A stretch of DNA of 34,001 nucleotides from Gammaproteobacteria bacterium (GCA_030148485.1 JASBTJ010000032.1:1-34001); one strand, 5' to 3'. Positions 22,393 through 32,180 are shown, counted from the stretch's first letter. A program made the numbers and translations. The notes: generated by a model from the letters alone, not told the origin.

Positions 22393-24572
22393 CGGGCGGC
22401 CTCCCGCTCACGACGGCGGAACGCGATCCACGCCGGCGCAACGCTGATCAGCAAGACCAGGGCGATGACCGCGACCGGCCAAATCACCGGATGATTCCAT
22501 TCCCGGCGTTTCTCGGCTCGCAGCTGCGGGTCGACGCGCTTGTACTTGAGGGTGTTGTTGGCCATCAAATGGGGCTTCGCATTATGGTACCAGGCGTGGT
22601 GCAGACTGAACGCCTTGGGATTGAAACCCCAGATCCAGGGGCCATCACGACGCGCGATCTCCACCATGCGCTGGATCACCGCCAGCCGCTCCGGCCCGTT
22701 GGGTAGATTTTTCATCCGTGGAAACAGTTTATCGAATGCCGGATTCGAGTAGTTCGACGCATTTTCCCCTCGATAGGCCACCTTGCCGTTGGGCCCGTAG
22801 AGCAGGAACAGAAAATTCTCCGGATCCGGATAATCCGCGTTCCATCCCCAGGTGTAGATCTGCGCCGTGCCCTTGAGCATTTTCTCCTGAAAGCGGTTGT
22901 AGTCGGTGGCGCGAATGACCAACTCGATGCCCAACTTGGCGAACTGTTTTCGGTACCAGTCCAAGGCCGCCTTGCTACCGGGCCCGGCGCTGGCGGTATC
23001 GTAGTGCAGCACCAGCGGCGCACCGGTCTTCGGGTCGCGGCCGTTCGGATAGCCTGCCTTGGCCAACAAGGCCTTGGCCTCGGCGATACCGCGCCGCCGC
23101 GGCCTGCCATCCGTGAGCGCATAGACGTACGGGTTGTAACCTTGAGCGCCGTCCAGATAACCGTAGATACCAGGTGGCAGCGGGCCTTGCGCTGCCTGGG
23201 CCCGGTCGTTGGTGAATACGGAAATGTACTCTTCGATATCGACCGCGATGGCAATGGCACGGCGCAAGGCGCGCGCCTTTTCCGTGTACCCGCCAACCAC
23301 CGGGTCGGCCATGTTGAAACCGGTGTAGAAGATCGAGGTCTCTACCGCCGTGTTCAGCTTGATCCCGCGCTCCCGCATCGCCGGGGTCAACCCCGCCTCA
23401 CCGCCACTGCCAAACTGGATCGCCTGATCGAAACTATCCGAGGCGATGCCCGATGCGTCGTAATAGCCCTGCAGGAACTTGTTCCACCGCGGGATGGCTT
23501 CCTTTTCCAGGCTGTACACGGCGCGGTCGATAAACGGCAGCGTTTTTCCGGCGTCGTCCAGCATGCCGGCCTCCCGGTCGCCGGGCATCCCCTCGGTCGG
23601 GTAGTGTTCCCGGTGATAGTGGGGGTTGCGCGCCAGCACCATACGCAGATTCGGATTGTTCTCCGACAGGTAGTATGGCCCGGTCCCGACCGGATACCAG
23701 TCCAGGGTGATGTTCCGCTCCGCCAGACCGGGCTGGCCGTAGAAGCGATCGGCCTCCCAGGGCATCGGCGCGAAAAAATTCATCGCAAGCCAATAGATGA
23801 ATTGCGGATAGCGACCACGGATGCGAATCCGATAGCGATGCCCGTCCAGCACCTTTACACCAGCCATATCGATCTGTCGCAGGTCGAGCCAGGGATCCGC
23901 TTCGCCGGTCTCCCGCTTGAGTTCCCGGTACGCGGCGCCGCTGGCCTTGGCGAAATCGCGGAAACCGACGATATGTTCGGCCATCAAACCGGCGATGGGC
24001 GAATGATTGGGGCCAAAGGCCAGACGCTTGATCTGGTAGACGAAGTCGGCCGGTGTCGCCAGCCGCGTGTCGCGCTCGGGGAAATCATTCAAGGTGTTGA
24101 CCGATGACAGCGTGGCATCGTCCAGGGGCCAGTAGCGCCATCCGCCCTGCGCGTTGTGGGCAAACGCCGGGTGTGGCTGGTAACGCAGATCAGGTCGCAC
24201 CGTGATGATGTAATCGGTGAACGCCGCCGTTTGCGGATCCGCTCCCGCCGGCAGCGGCGTGCCTTGTGCGTCCACGGCCACGACCTCGGGCAAGGCTACC
24301 GCGCTTTGCGGAATCAACTGGTAGGGACGTTTGAGAAAATGGTACTGCAGGGGTGGCTCGTAGATCTGCGAAATGAACGCCCATTCGTTCTCGCTGTAGG
24401 AGCGCGCCGGGTCCAGGTGCTTGGGACGTTCGTCAAACGACGAATAATAGATGTTCTCCCCGGTCTGCTCGGCCGGGTAGGGATTGTTCCAGGCGGTGTC
24501 TGTACAGGCGGCCAACGTTGTAAGCAGGACGGCCAGTGACAGAAGCCTTGTTTTGCGCTGCGACTTGGGCAT
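22389..24572 (-). CDS. Family 5 solute-binding lipoprotein with C-terminal membrane helix (YejA-like)
   Basis: A 727-residue SBP_bac_5-type binding protein. The signal 'LLSLAVLLTTLAAC' ends in a lipobox with Cys22, so it is probably a lipoprotein. The large binding domain includes 'PKHLDPARSYSENEWAFISQIYEPPL', the family signature near the N-terminus. A hydrophobic helix near residues 697-717 followed by 'FRRREREAAR' would insert in the membrane. That is unusual for this family, whose members are normally soluble or N-terminally tethered and 500-620 residues long. I use the ATG at 24570-24572 (MPKSQRK), because it gives a regular signal peptide. An upstream ATG (24638) would bury the signal. 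The ligand is not deducible beyond peptide-like. Confidence 0.87.
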   Translation of the reverse strand: MPKSQRKTRLLSLAVLLTTLAACTDTAWNNPYPAEQTGENIYYSSFDERPKHLDPARSYSENEWAFISQIYEPPLQYHFLKRPYQLIPQSAVALPEVVAVDAQGTPLPAGADPQTAAFTDYIITVRPDLRYQPHPAFAHNAQGGWRYWPLDDATLSSVNTLNDFPERDTRLATPADFVYQIKRLAFGPNHSPIAGLMAEHIVGFRDFAKASGAAYRELKRETGEADPWLDLRQIDMAGVKVLDGHRYRIRIRGRYPQFIYWLAMNFFAPMPWEADRFYGQPGLAERNITLDWYPVGTGPYYLSENNPNLRMVLARNPHYHREHYPTEGMPGDREAGMLDDAGKTLPFIDRAVYSLEKEAIPRWNKFLQGYYDASGIASDSFDQAIQFGSGGEAGLTPAMRERGIKLNTAVETSIFYTGFNMADPVVGGYTEKARALRRAIAIAVDIEEYISVFTNDRAQAAQGPLPPGIYGYLDGAQGYNPYVYALTDGRPRRRGIAEAKALLAKAGYPNGRDPKTGAPLVLHYDTASAGPGSKAALDWYRKQFAKLGIELVIRATDYNRFQEKMLKGTAQIYTWGWNADYPDPENFLFLLYGPNGKVAYRGENASNYSNPAFDKLFPRMKNLPNGPERLAVIQRMVEIARRDGPWIWGFNPKAFSLHHAWYHNAKPHLMANNTLKYKRVDPQLRAEKRREWNHPVIWPVAVIALVLLISVAPAWIAFRRREREAAR

Positions 24573-24579
24573 CCGTTCT

Positions 24580-24608
24580 TTGATCGATCTTATTGTTTCC
24601 GGTAACTT
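24580..24608 (+). promoter_or_regulatory. Possible sigma-70 promoter for fabI
   Basis: TTGATC (24580-24585) and TAACTT (24603-24608) are 17 bp apart in the divergent gap between the transporter operon and fabI. The -10 match is weak. Predicted leader is about 75 bases and includes a GC-rich hairpin near 24621-24644. Confidence 0.3.
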
Positions 24609-24691
24609 ACGCCATCCCTGTGCGGGGCATCTTCGCATCCCCCGCGCGGCTTGTCAGCCGCATCCGTCACAACAGCCAGAGGACACGCCCC

Positions 24692-25468
24692 ATGGGCTTT
24701 TTGCAAGACAAACGCATCCTGGTGACTGGCGTCGCCAGCAACCGCTCCATCGCCTATGGCTGCGCCAAGGCCATGGCTGACCAGGGCGCTCAACTGGCCT
24801 TTACCTACCAGAACGACAAGCTCAAGTCGCGCGCCGAAAAAATCGCCGCGGAGTGCGGTTCCAGCATCGTGCTGCCGCTGGACGTTGCCGACGACGACAG
24901 CATCGCCGCCTGTTTCAGCCAACTGGCCGAACACTGGGACGGACTGGACAGCATCATCCATTCCATCGGCTATGCTCCGCGCGAGCAGCTCGAAGGATCC
25001 TATATCGACGCGGTAACCCGCGAAGGGTTCCAGATCGCCCATGACATCAGCTCGTACAGCTTGGCGGCCCTGGCCAAGGCCGGCCGTGGCCTCATGGCCG
25101 GCCGCAACGGCTCTATCCTGACCATGAGCTACCTGGGCGCGGTACGCACCGTGAAAAACTACAACGTGATGGGGGTCGCCAAGGCCAGTCTGGAGGCCAA
25201 CGTCCGTTACCTCGCCGAGTCCATGGGCCCGGAAGGCATCCGGGTGAACGCCATATCCGCCGGGCCGATTCGTACCCTGGCCGCCTCGGGTATCGCCAAC
25301 TTCCGCGACATGCTGTCCGAAGCCGAAGCCAAGGTGCCGCTGCGTCGCAACGTCACCATCGAGGAAGTCGGCAATGCCGCCGCATTCCTTTGCTCCGACC
25401 TCGCGTCGGGAATCACCGGCGACGTGTTGTACGTGGATTCCGGTTATCACATCCTGGGCATGACCTGA
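24692..25468 (+). CDS. fabI: Enoyl-ACP reductase (NADH), FabI type
   Basis: A 258-residue short-chain dehydrogenase-like enoyl-ACP reductase, catalysing the last step of each fatty-acid elongation cycle. The nucleotide-binding start '[20 protein letters not shown]' is typical of FabI. The catalytic residues Tyr157 and Lys164 (Y-x6-K) and the accompanying Tyr147 line up one residue after E. coli FabI Tyr156, Lys163 and Tyr146. '[15 protein letters not shown]' is the substrate-loop region, the part contacted by triclosan-type inhibitors. The frame is open upstream to 24593, but the ATG at 24692 has AGAGGA before it and matches the family start. The gene stands alone. Confidence 0.97.
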   Translation: MGFLQDKRILVTGVASNRSIAYGCAKAMADQGAQLAFTYQNDKLKSRAEKIAAECGSSIVLPLDVADDDSIAACFSQLAEHWDGLDSIIHSIGYAPREQLEGSYIDAVTREGFQIAHDISSYSLAALAKAGRGLMAGRNGSILTMSYLGAVRTVKNYNVMGVAKASLEANVRYLAESMGPEGIRVNAISAGPIRTLAASGIANFRDMLSEAEAKVPLRRNVTIEEVGNAAAFLCSDLASGITGDVLYVDSGYHILGMT

Positions 25469-25480
25469 ACTTCCCGGCAT

Positions 25481-25522
25481 GCACACAAAAAAAGGCGGCC
25501 GCTGGCCGCCTTTTTTGTGTGC
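25481..25522. terminator. Bidirectional rho-independent terminator between fabI and ppiD
   Basis: The stem GGCGGCC (25494-25500) and GGCCGCC (25504-25510) has a 3-base loop. It is flanked by seven A on the left and six T on the right, and further by GCACAC/GTGTGC arms. It works in both directions by sequence, serving convergent fabI (plus) and ppiD (minus). Confidence 0.92.
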
Positions 25523-25540
25523 ACCTTACCGCGCCGGTTA

Positions 25541-27454
25541 CTACTCGGCGTCGCTGGGCGGTGCCGTATTCAGCGAAATGGTGACATCCGCCTCCTGACG
25601 CAGGGCCTTGACCAGACTGGCCATATCTAAACTACCCTGCAGGCTGGCGATCTGACTGGCCAACAGTTTGCGCGCGGTATCATCCAACTTGGCCGGGTCA
25701 CCATCCTGCACCCCGATCAGTGCGATCACCGCGTAATCACCGGTTGCCAGCTCGGTTCCCGCCATGACGGCTGCGCCTTTTTCCGGGTGCGGCATGGAAA
25801 ACGCGCGATCACGCAATGCCGCGGGAACATCCGTCTGGTCACGGGACGTGGTGACGGCGGCGTGCCAGCCCCAGCCATGCTGAGCGGCAGCCTGCTCAAG
25901 ATCAGCCGCCGTCTTGATTGAATCGAGCGCCTGCTCACCGGCCTGTTTGGCCGCCTGGGCCGCCTGGGTCGTGCGCAACGCCATGACCACCTGGTCACGC
26001 ACCTCGGCGAGCGGCCGTACGCGGGTTTGCTGATGCTCGGCGACCCGCAGGACCAGCAGTTTCTCCGGGCCCAGTTCCAGCATTTCGCTGTTGTGGCCTT
26101 GTACCAACACGTCGTCGCTGAAGGCGGCTGCGGTCACCTTGGGTGAGGCCAGATCGCCGCTGCCGCCGGACCGGTCCAGCCAATCGCTATGGCGGATCGC
26201 GAGCCCCAGCGCGTCGGCCGGCTGCTCCAGATTGTCGGGGCTTTCATAGGCCAGTTCAGCCAGCCGCTCGGCCCGTTCGAAAAACAACCGCTCCGCTTCG
26301 GCCTTGCGATAGGCCGCCGTGGCCTTGTCGGCAACTTGCGCAAAATCCGCGTCACCGCCACCACGCACGTCTTCCAATTGGATGATGTGGTAACCGAACG
26401 GCGATTTGACCGGCTCGCTGATGTCACCTTTGTTCAGATCAAAGGCCGCCTGCTCGAAGGTCTCGACCATCATGCCCCGAGACACCCAGCCCAGATCACC
26501 GCCCTTACCCGCAGAGCCCGGATCCGCGGACTCGGCCTTTGCCAAAGTTGCAAAGTCGGCGCCGTCGGCCAGCTTGGCACGTAACGCCTTTGCCTTGGCC
26601 TGGGCCTTGGCATCGTCCCCGGAAGCGGTGATCAGGATGTGGCGCAGATGCCGCTCTTCCGGCGCCACGAATTCATCCCGATGCTGCGCGAACCACGCCT
26701 CGACAGCGTTCGGCTCCACCTTGACTTGCCCGGCGAGCGTAGCGACGTCCAACAGCAGATAGTCGAGCTTGACGCGTTCGGGCACCTGAAAGCGCACTTG
26801 ATTGGCATCGTAGTAAGCGGCGATCTCGGCGTCGTCAGGGCTTATCCCCGCAACAAACTTGTCCGCCGGCACGACGGCATAGGACAGGGTGCGCCGTTGA
26901 TCGCGCAAGGCCTGGTATCGATCCACCTGATGCCCGGTCGCAAACGCGCTGCCGGCGATACCTTGTTGCAACTGACGCAGGGTCAGCCCCTGGCGGACCG
27001 ACGCATCGTAGGCCGACTGGGACATCGCGTTGTTGCGTAGCACCAGCTTGTACAACTCGTTGTCGAAACGCCCATTGTTCTGAAACGCCGGTTCGGCCCG
27101 TGTGGCGTCGATGACCATCTGGTCGCTGGCCCGCATCTGCCAATCGGCCGCAGTGGCCTGCAACACCCGCTCGTCGATCATCCGATCGAGGGTCTGGGCG
27201 CGCAGCATGCTCTCCGGAAACAACTCGGCACGATAGGCGGAACCCAGATTGGCACGTAGGGCTTCGCGGCTCTGGCGGGTCTGCTCTTCGAGCGCCTGTT
27301 CGGTGATCGGCTGCCCCGCGACCTGGGCGACCTCCGTTTCGCCGCCGACGCCCAGGTATTCCTGGATGCCCCACAGGGCGAATGGAACGCTGATGAGGAT
27401 AACGATGGCCCAAGCGATCCAGCCTTGTGCCTTGTCTCTAATAGCCTGAAGCAT
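25541..27454 (-). CDS. ppiD: Periplasmic folding chaperone PpiD (SurA-like, parvulin domain)
   Basis: A 637-residue inner-membrane-anchored chaperone. It starts 'MLQAIRDKAQGWIAWAIVILISVPFALWGI' (shown only to mark the anchor; the helix spans about residues 11-30). A SurA_N-type chaperone region follows at about 35-230. The parvulin peptidyl-prolyl isomerase domain runs from about 268 to 357 with 'HLRHILI', 'GGDLGWVSRG' and 'FGYHIIQLED'. A second, degenerate domain of about 250 residues ends the protein. PpiD helps newly exported proteins at the SecYEG exit. Its place downstream of hupB is the standard gammaproteobacterial order; here two tRNA genes sit between them. Confidence 0.94.
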   Translation of the reverse strand: MLQAIRDKAQGWIAWAIVILISVPFALWGIQEYLGVGGETEVAQVAGQPITEQALEEQTRQSREALRANLGSAYRAELFPESMLRAQTLDRMIDERVLQATAADWQMRASDQMVIDATRAEPAFQNNGRFDNELYKLVLRNNAMSQSAYDASVRQGLTLRQLQQGIAGSAFATGHQVDRYQALRDQRRTLSYAVVPADKFVAGISPDDAEIAAYYDANQVRFQVPERVKLDYLLLDVATLAGQVKVEPNAVEAWFAQHRDEFVAPEERHLRHILITASGDDAKAQAKAKALRAKLADGADFATLAKAESADPGSAGKGGDLGWVSRGMMVETFEQAAFDLNKGDISEPVKSPFGYHIIQLEDVRGGGDADFAQVADKATAAYRKAEAERLFFERAERLAELAYESPDNLEQPADALGLAIRHSDWLDRSGGSGDLASPKVTAAAFSDDVLVQGHNSEMLELGPEKLLVLRVAEHQQTRVRPLAEVRDQVVMALRTTQAAQAAKQAGEQALDSIKTAADLEQAAAQHGWGWHAAVTTSRDQTDVPAALRDRAFSMPHPEKGAAVMAGTELATGDYAVIALIGVQDGDPAKLDDTARKLLASQIASLQGSLDMASLVKALRQEADVTISLNTAPPSDAE

Positions 27455-27490
27455 GGTGGTGTGGTCTAGCGTTTATTCTGAGCGGAAATG

Positions 27491-27526
27491 CGAACGGGGT
27501 ATCACGTTGCCATGATACCCCGTTCG
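27491..27526 (-). terminator. Strong hairpin after tRNA-Asp, probable terminator
   Basis: A perfect 14-bp inverted repeat (CGAACGGGGTATCA at 27491-27504, TGATACCCCGTTCG at 27513-27526) with an 8-base loop. It begins eight bases beyond the CCA end of tRNA-Asp on the minus strand. The following sequence (CATTTCCG) is only weakly T-rich. It probably ends transcription of the hupB/tRNA unit or marks RNA processing. Confidence 0.65.
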
Positions 27527-27534
27527 ACTACATA

Positions 27535-27611
27535 TGGCGGAGTGGACGGGACTCGAACCCGCGACCCCCGGCGTGACAGGCCGGTATTCTAACCAACTGA
27601 ACTACCACTCC
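27535..27611 (-). tRNA. tRNA-Asp (anticodon GUC)
   Basis: A 77-base tRNA including an encoded CCA end. Acceptor stem is GGAGTGG/CCACTCC, with D-loop 'AGTTCAGTTGGTTAGA', anticodon loop 'CTGTCAC' (GTC) and T-arm 'GCGGGTTCGAGTCCCGT'. All arms pair well. It follows tRNA-Val by 19 bases and is probably co-transcribed with it. Confidence 0.97.
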
Positions 27612-27630
27612 TAAAACTGCTTTTTTCGCT

Positions 27631-27706
27631 TGGTGGGTGCTGCAGGGATCGAACCTGCGACCCTCGCCTTGTAAGGGCGATGCTCTCCCAGCTGAGCTAA
27701 GCACCC
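27631..27706 (-). tRNA. tRNA-Val (anticodon UAC)
   Basis: A 76-base tRNA including an encoded CCA end. Acceptor stem is GGGTGCT/AGCACCC, with D-arm 'AGCTCAGCTGGGAGAGC', anticodon loop 'CTTACAA' (TAC) and T-arm 'GCAGGTTCGATCCCTGC'. It starts 15 bases after the hupB stop codon and no separate promoter fits in that gap. Confidence 0.97.
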
Positions 27707-27721
27707 TATCGCGAAGGCGCG

Positions 27722-27994
27722 TTAGTTTACTGCATCCTTCAGCGCTTTGCCAGCTTTGAATGCAGGCGATTTACTGGCTTTGATCTCGATGGTTTCACCG
27801 GTCTTGGGGTTGCGACCGGTACGGGCGGCGCGGTCACGGACGACAAAGCTGCCGAAGCCGGTGACGCTCACGGTGTCGCCTTTTTTCAGCGCACCGGTGA
27901 TGCCCTCGATCATTCCCTCCAGCGCACGACCTGCAGCGGCCTTGGAAATGTCAGCTGCGTCTGCCATGGCGTCGATCAATTCGGATTTGTTCAT
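27722..27994 (-). CDS. hupB: DNA-binding protein HU-beta
   Basis: A 90-residue nucleoid protein, start '[20 protein letters not shown]', DNA-binding arm '[17 protein letters not shown]' and end '[12 protein letters not shown]', closely matching E. coli HU-beta. The Pro that intercalates in DNA is in 'RNPKTGE'. HU dimers bend and compact DNA. A G-rich element (GGGGG) lies about 10 bases before the ATG. It lies between lon and the tRNA pair. It has its own promoter (28088-28117) and its stop is only 15 bases from the tRNA-Val 5' end. Confidence 0.97.
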   Translation of the reverse strand: MNKSELIDAMADAADISKAAAGRALEGMIEGITGALKKGDTVSVTGFGSFVVRDRAARTGRNPKTGETIEIKASKSPAFKAGKALKDAVN

Positions 27995-28087
27995 TCTGGA
28001 GATGCCCCCTTTGGATTATTGGACGAGTTCTGGCCCGCCTCGATAGCTTGTGTCGGACGCGGATGGAAGCGTTCCGAAGCGGCGTGT

Positions 28088-28117
28088 TTTATACCAATTT
28101 GACGAAAACCCCGTCAA
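28088..28117 (-). promoter_or_regulatory. Sigma-70 promoter for hupB, with overlapping palindrome
   Basis: On the minus strand TTGACG (28112-28117) and TATAAA (28088-28093) are 18 bp apart, upstream of hupB. An inverted repeat TTGACG-N7-CGTCAA covers the -35 region (28099-28117), so an operator there is possible. The predicted leader is about 85 bases. Confidence 0.6.
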
Positions 28118-28118
28118 G

Positions 28119-28145
28119 AAAAAAGGCGCGTTGGAGCCGTTTTTT
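28119..28145 (-). terminator. Probable terminator of lon
   Basis: A-run, short GGC/GCC stem and T-run (aaaaaa at 28119-28124, tttttt at 28140-28145). On the minus strand the hairpin ends in TTTTTT directly before the hupB -35 box, about 40 bases after the lon stop. The GC part of the stem is only 3 bp with a one-base bulge, so strength is uncertain. Confidence 0.5.
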
Positions 28146-28182
28146 ATGCGCTCAAACGCACCTTGCTACCTGGTTCAACAGT

Positions 28183-30633
28183 TTAATGGCGAACCGTGCC
28201 CTTACGTCCGGACTTGGCACCACCCTTGCTGGCCGACTTGGCCGTGGTTTCCGACTCCCTGGATTTTCCGGCGACCGGCGATGGTTGAGACACCAAGGCG
28301 ATCTCCAGCACCTCGTCAATCCAGCGCACAGGTCGGATATCGAGGTTCTGTTTGATGTTCTTCGGCAAGTCCACCAGATCGCGTTCGTTCTCTTCCGGGA
28401 TCACCACCACCTGGATGCCGCCGCGGTGTGCGGCCAACAGTTTCTCCTTCAACCCACCGATGGGCAACACCTCGCCACGTAGGGTGATCTCGCCAGTCAT
28501 GGCCACGTCGGCGCGCACCGGGATATCGGTGAGCGCGGAGACCAGTGCGGTACACATGCCGATACCGGCGCTCGGGCCGTCCTTGGGCGTCGCACCCTCG
28601 GGCACGTGGATGTGGATGTCCTGCTTCTGATAGAAGTCCTCTTCCAGCCCCAGTGCTTCGGAACGGGACCGCACCACCGTCATGGCGGCCTGTATGGATT
28701 CCTTCATCACATCGCCGAGCTGGCCGGTCTGGGTCAGACGTCCTTTGCCCGGCGCGAGCGCGGCTTCTATACGCAGCAACTCGCCGCCCACTTCGGTCCA
28801 CGCCAAACCGGTGACCTGCCCCACCTGATCGTGCTCGTCGGCACGACCGTAGCGGAAACGTTTGACGCCCAGGTATTTTTCCAGGCTCTTCGGGGTCACC
28901 GTGACGGCCTTGTCCTTGTCGCCGGCCAGCAACACGTCCTTGACCACCTTGCGACAGATCTTGGCGATCTCGCGTTCGAGATTGCGCACCCCGGCCTCGC
29001 GCGTGTAGTAACGCACGATGTCACGCACCGCGGCGCTGCGAATGACCAACTCGTCATCCTTCAGGCCATTGTTCTTCATCTGCTTGGGCACAAGATAACG
29101 ATCGGCGATGTTGACCTTCTCGTCTTCCGTGTAGCCGGACAGGCGAATGACTTCCATGCGATCAAGCAAGGGGGCCGGGATGTTCATGCTGTTGGCGGTG
29201 GCCACGAACATGATCTCGGACAAGTCGAAATCCACTTCCAGATAGTGATCCTGGAAGGTGTGGTTCTGCTCCGGATCGAGCACCTCGAGCAGCGCGGATG
29301 CCGGGTCACCGCGGAAGTCCTGCGCCATCTTGTCGATCTCATCGAGCAGGAACAGCGGATTGCGGGTACCGACCTTGGTCAGGTTCTGCACAATCTTGCC
29401 GGGCATGGCGCCGATGTAGGTCTTGCGGTGACCGCGGATCTCCGCTTCGTCGCGTACACCACCAAGCGCCATGCGCACGAACTTGCGGTTGGTGGCCTTG
29501 GCGATGGACTGACCCAGGGAGGTCTTACCCACCCCCGGCGGCCCGACCAGGCACAGGATCGGTCCCTTGAGCTTGCGTACGCGTTGTTGCACCGCCAGGT
29601 ATTCGAGGATGCGTTCCTTGACCTTTTCCAGGCCATAGTGATCGGTATCAAGGGTGGTTTCAGCCACGCCCAGGTCATTGCGCACCTTGCTGCGCTTTTT
29701 CCAGGGCACGCCCACCAGGGCATCGATGTAATTGCGCACCACGGTCGCTTCCGCTGACATCGGCGACATCAACTTGAGCTTGTTCAGTTCGGCGATGGCC
29801 TTGGCCTTGGCCTCTTTGCTCATGCCGGCCTTTTCGATCTTTTCGGCCAGCTCTTCCATTTCGTTGGGCGCATCATCCAGCTCGCCCAACTCCTTCTGGA
29901 TGGCCTTCATCTGTTCGTTCAGGTAGTACTCGCGCTGGTTTTTCTCCATCTGGCGCTTGACGCGCCCGCGGATGCGCTTTTCCATCTGCAGGATGTCGTT
30001 TTCACCCTCCATCAACGCCATCAGATGCTCAAGACGCTCACGCACGTCGGCCATTTCCAGCACGTGCTGCTTTTCGTCCAGCTTCAACGACATGTGCGCG
30101 GCCATGGTGTCGGCCAGACGGGAGGGTTCATCAATGGATGCCAGCGAGGTGAGCACCTCCGGCGGCACCTTCTTGTTCAGTTTCACGTATTGATCGAACA
30201 GGTCGCTGGCTGAGCGCATCAACACTTCGGCTTCGCGCTCGGGCAGTTCCGGCACGTCGTCCAGCGGCAGGATATCCGCGGTGTAGTAGTCGTCCTGGGC
30301 TTGGAATTTCTCCAGCTTGGCGCGCTCGCCACCCTCGACAAGCACTTTCACGGTACCGTCTGGCAGCTTGAGCAGCTGCAGAATGCTGGCCAGGGTGCCG
30401 ACCTGGTACAGATCTTCGGGCTTCGGGTCGTCGACGTCGGCGCTCTTTTGCGCCACCAGCAGGATCTGCTTGTTATCCTGCATGGCCGCGTCCAACGCCT
30501 TGATGGACTTTTCCCGACCGACGAACAGCGGGATCACCATGTGGGGATACACGACCACGTCCCGCAACGGCAGGACCGGTGCCATATCAGTGGACGCTGG
30601 CGTGACGTCTTTGGTGTGGTCTGTTTGGCCCAT
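28183..30633 (-). CDS. lon: ATP-dependent protease La (Lon)
   Basis: An 816-residue Lon protease with an N-terminal substrate-recognition domain (about 1-300). The AAA+ module (about 310-590) has Walker A '[11 protein letters not shown]' and Walker B '[10 protein letters not shown]'. The C-terminal serine-lysine protease domain has catalytic Ser688 in '[10 protein letters not shown]' and Lys731 in 'GGLKEK', keeping the E. coli spacing of 43 residues. Lon degrades misfolded and regulatory proteins. The last 30 residues form a basic Ser/Lys/Gly tail that is longer than in E. coli Lon. The ATG has GAGGA upstream. It lies in the conserved order clpP-clpX-lon-hupB. Confidence 0.98.
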   Translation of the reverse strand: MGQTDHTKDVTPASTDMAPVLPLRDVVVYPHMVIPLFVGREKSIKALDAAMQDNKQILLVAQKSADVDDPKPEDLYQVGTLASILQLLKLPDGTVKVLVEGGERAKLEKFQAQDDYYTADILPLDDVPELPEREAEVLMRSASDLFDQYVKLNKKVPPEVLTSLASIDEPSRLADTMAAHMSLKLDEKQHVLEMADVRERLEHLMALMEGENDILQMEKRIRGRVKRQMEKNQREYYLNEQMKAIQKELGELDDAPNEMEELAEKIEKAGMSKEAKAKAIAELNKLKLMSPMSAEATVVRNYIDALVGVPWKKRSKVRNDLGVAETTLDTDHYGLEKVKERILEYLAVQQRVRKLKGPILCLVGPPGVGKTSLGQSIAKATNRKFVRMALGGVRDEAEIRGHRKTYIGAMPGKIVQNLTKVGTRNPLFLLDEIDKMAQDFRGDPASALLEVLDPEQNHTFQDHYLEVDFDLSEIMFVATANSMNIPAPLLDRMEVIRLSGYTEDEKVNIADRYLVPKQMKNNGLKDDELVIRSAAVRDIVRYYTREAGVRNLEREIAKICRKVVKDVLLAGDKDKAVTVTPKSLEKYLGVKRFRYGRADEHDQVGQVTGLAWTEVGGELLRIEAALAPGKGRLTQTGQLGDVMKESIQAAMTVVRSRSEALGLEEDFYQKQDIHIHVPEGATPKDGPSAGIGMCTALVSALTDIPVRADVAMTGEITLRGEVLPIGGLKEKLLAAHRGGIQVVVIPEENERDLVDLPKNIKQNLDIRPVRWIDEVLEIALVSQPSPVAGKSRESETTAKSASKGGAKSGRKGTVRH

Positions 30634-30791
30634 GTTCTTGTGTCCTCAGAAATGGCATGCAGCACAGGGGGGGCGCTGGCTGGCGAATTCGCATGATCAC
30701 CGGGCAGGCTCGGTGTCGGCTCGTCCGGATACTCGGCCCCGGGGAACGGGACTGCTGGCAACATGGGGATGGTTGCCGGGGATATCAAGTA

Positions 30792-30819
30792 ACAACGGGC
30801 GCCCAAGGGCGCCCGTTGT
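30792..30819 (-). terminator. 13-bp perfect inverted repeat after clpX
   Basis: ACAACGGGCGCCC (30792-30804) and GGGCGCCCGTTGT (30807-30819) form a near-loopless perfect stem five bases beyond the clpX stop. On the minus strand it is followed by TACTTGATAT, not a clean T-run. It is likely a terminator or a 3'-end stabiliser between clpX and lon. Confidence 0.6.
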
Positions 30820-30823
30820 CGGA

Positions 30824-32095
30824 TCAGTCTGACGCGGCCCGCTGTTCGCCGCCTTCGTAAATCATATACGGCTGCGATTCGCCCTTGACCACCGTCTCGT
30901 CGACGACGACCTTGCTGACATTCTCCATCGACGGCAGGTCGTACATGGTATCGAGCAGAATATGCTCCAGGATGGTGCGCAGACCCCGTGCCCCTGTCTT
31001 ACGCTCCATCGCCTTGCCGGCAATGGCCCGCAGCGCATCGTCGCGCAATTCCAATTCGGCGCCTTCCATGTCGAACAGACGCTGATATTGCTTGACCAAA
31101 GCGTTCTTCGGCTCGGTCAGGATGGTGATCAGCGCTGCCTCGTCCAATTCCTCGAGGGTCGCCACCACCGGCAGGCGGCCGACGAATTCCGGGATCAGGC
31201 CGTAACGGATCAGGTCTTCCGGCTCGACCTCGGCCAGCACTTCCCCGACATTGCGCTTGTCGTCCTTGCTGCGTACCTCGGCGGAAAAACCGATACCGCC
31301 CTTGGCGGAGCGGTCGCGGATCACCTTGTCCAGGCCGGCAAAGGCGCCACCGACGATGAACAGGATGTTGGAGGTATCGACCTGCAGGAATTCCTGCTGC
31401 GGATGCTTACGGCCACCCTGGGGCGGTACGGACGCGACTGTACCTTCGATCAATTTGAGCAAGGCCTGCTGCACACCCTCACCGGATACGTCACGGGTGA
31501 TTGAGGTGTTGTCCGACTTGCGCGAGATCTTGTCGATTTCGTCGATGTAGACGATGCCGGTCTGGGCCTTATCGACGTCGTAATCGCACTTCTGCAGCAG
31601 CTTCTGGATGATGTTTTCGACGTCTTCCCCCACGTAACCGGCTTCGGTCAACGTGGTGGCGTCGGCAATGGTGAAGGGAACATTCAGCAGACGCGCGAGG
31701 GTTTCCGCCAGCAGCGTCTTACCGGAACCGGTCGGACCAATGAGCAGGATATTGCTCTTGGCGATTTCGACTTCTTCCTTTTTACCTTTGACTTCCAGGC
31801 GCTTGTAATGGTTGTACACCGCGACCGACAACACCTTCTTGGCACGCGATTGGCCAATCACGTACTGGTCGAGTGTCTCGTTGATTTCGTGCGGATTGGG
31901 CAACTTGGAGCTGCCCTCGGTGGCCGCTTCCTGCATCTCCTCGCGGATGATGTCGTTGCACAGCTCAACGCATTCGTCGCAGATGAACACAGAGGGTCCG
32001 GCGATGAGCTTGCGCACCTCGTGCTGGCTTTTGCCACAGAACGAGCAGTACAGCAGCTTCCCGTCGTCGCCCTTGCCGTTCTTCTCGTCGCTCAT
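30824..32095 (-). CDS. clpX: ATP-dependent Clp protease ATP-binding subunit ClpX
   Basis: A 423-residue unfoldase. The N-terminal C4 zinc-binding domain has '[11 protein letters not shown]' and '[13 protein letters not shown]'. The AAA+ core has Walker A '[12 protein letters not shown]', the GYVG pore loop in '[14 protein letters not shown]' and Walker B '[10 protein letters not shown]'. The ClpP-contact IGF-type loop should be near 'GGIGFSAEV'. I start at the ATG at 32093-32095 ([13 protein letters not shown]), which has GAGGT upstream. An in-frame ATG at 32134 would add 13 residues without family support. It forms ClpXP with the upstream-encoded ClpP. Confidence 0.98.
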   Translation of the reverse strand: MSDEKNGKGDDGKLLYCSFCGKSQHEVRKLIAGPSVFICDECVELCNDIIREEMQEAATEGSSKLPNPHEINETLDQYVIGQSRAKKVLSVAVYNHYKRLEVKGKKEEVEIAKSNILLIGPTGSGKTLLAETLARLLNVPFTIADATTLTEAGYVGEDVENIIQKLLQKCDYDVDKAQTGIVYIDEIDKISRKSDNTSITRDVSGEGVQQALLKLIEGTVASVPPQGGRKHPQQEFLQVDTSNILFIVGGAFAGLDKVIRDRSAKGGIGFSAEVRSKDDKRNVGEVLAEVEPEDLIRYGLIPEFVGRLPVVATLEELDEAALITILTEPKNALVKQYQRLFDMEGAELELRDDALRAIAGKAMERKTGARGLRTILEHILLDTMYDLPSMENVSKVVVDETVVKGESQPYMIYEGGEQRAASD

Positions 32096-32180
32096 ACGTG
32101 CTACCTCATCTGACCTGTCAGTGCCCCAATGCACGACATCAAGTCGTCACACGGGAACTTGAGATCCATCATATCGGAAT

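Noticed and set aside
20272..22494. 740-codon plus-strand open frame opposite the two permeases
   Set aside because: It is a shadow of two overlapping permease genes with clear family motifs; the product is rich in Gln, His and Gly without domains.
28050..28482. Plus-strand frames between hupB and the lon 3' end (101 and 144 codons)
   Set aside because: They cross the hupB promoter, the lon terminator and the antisense strand of lon; no start signals or family features.
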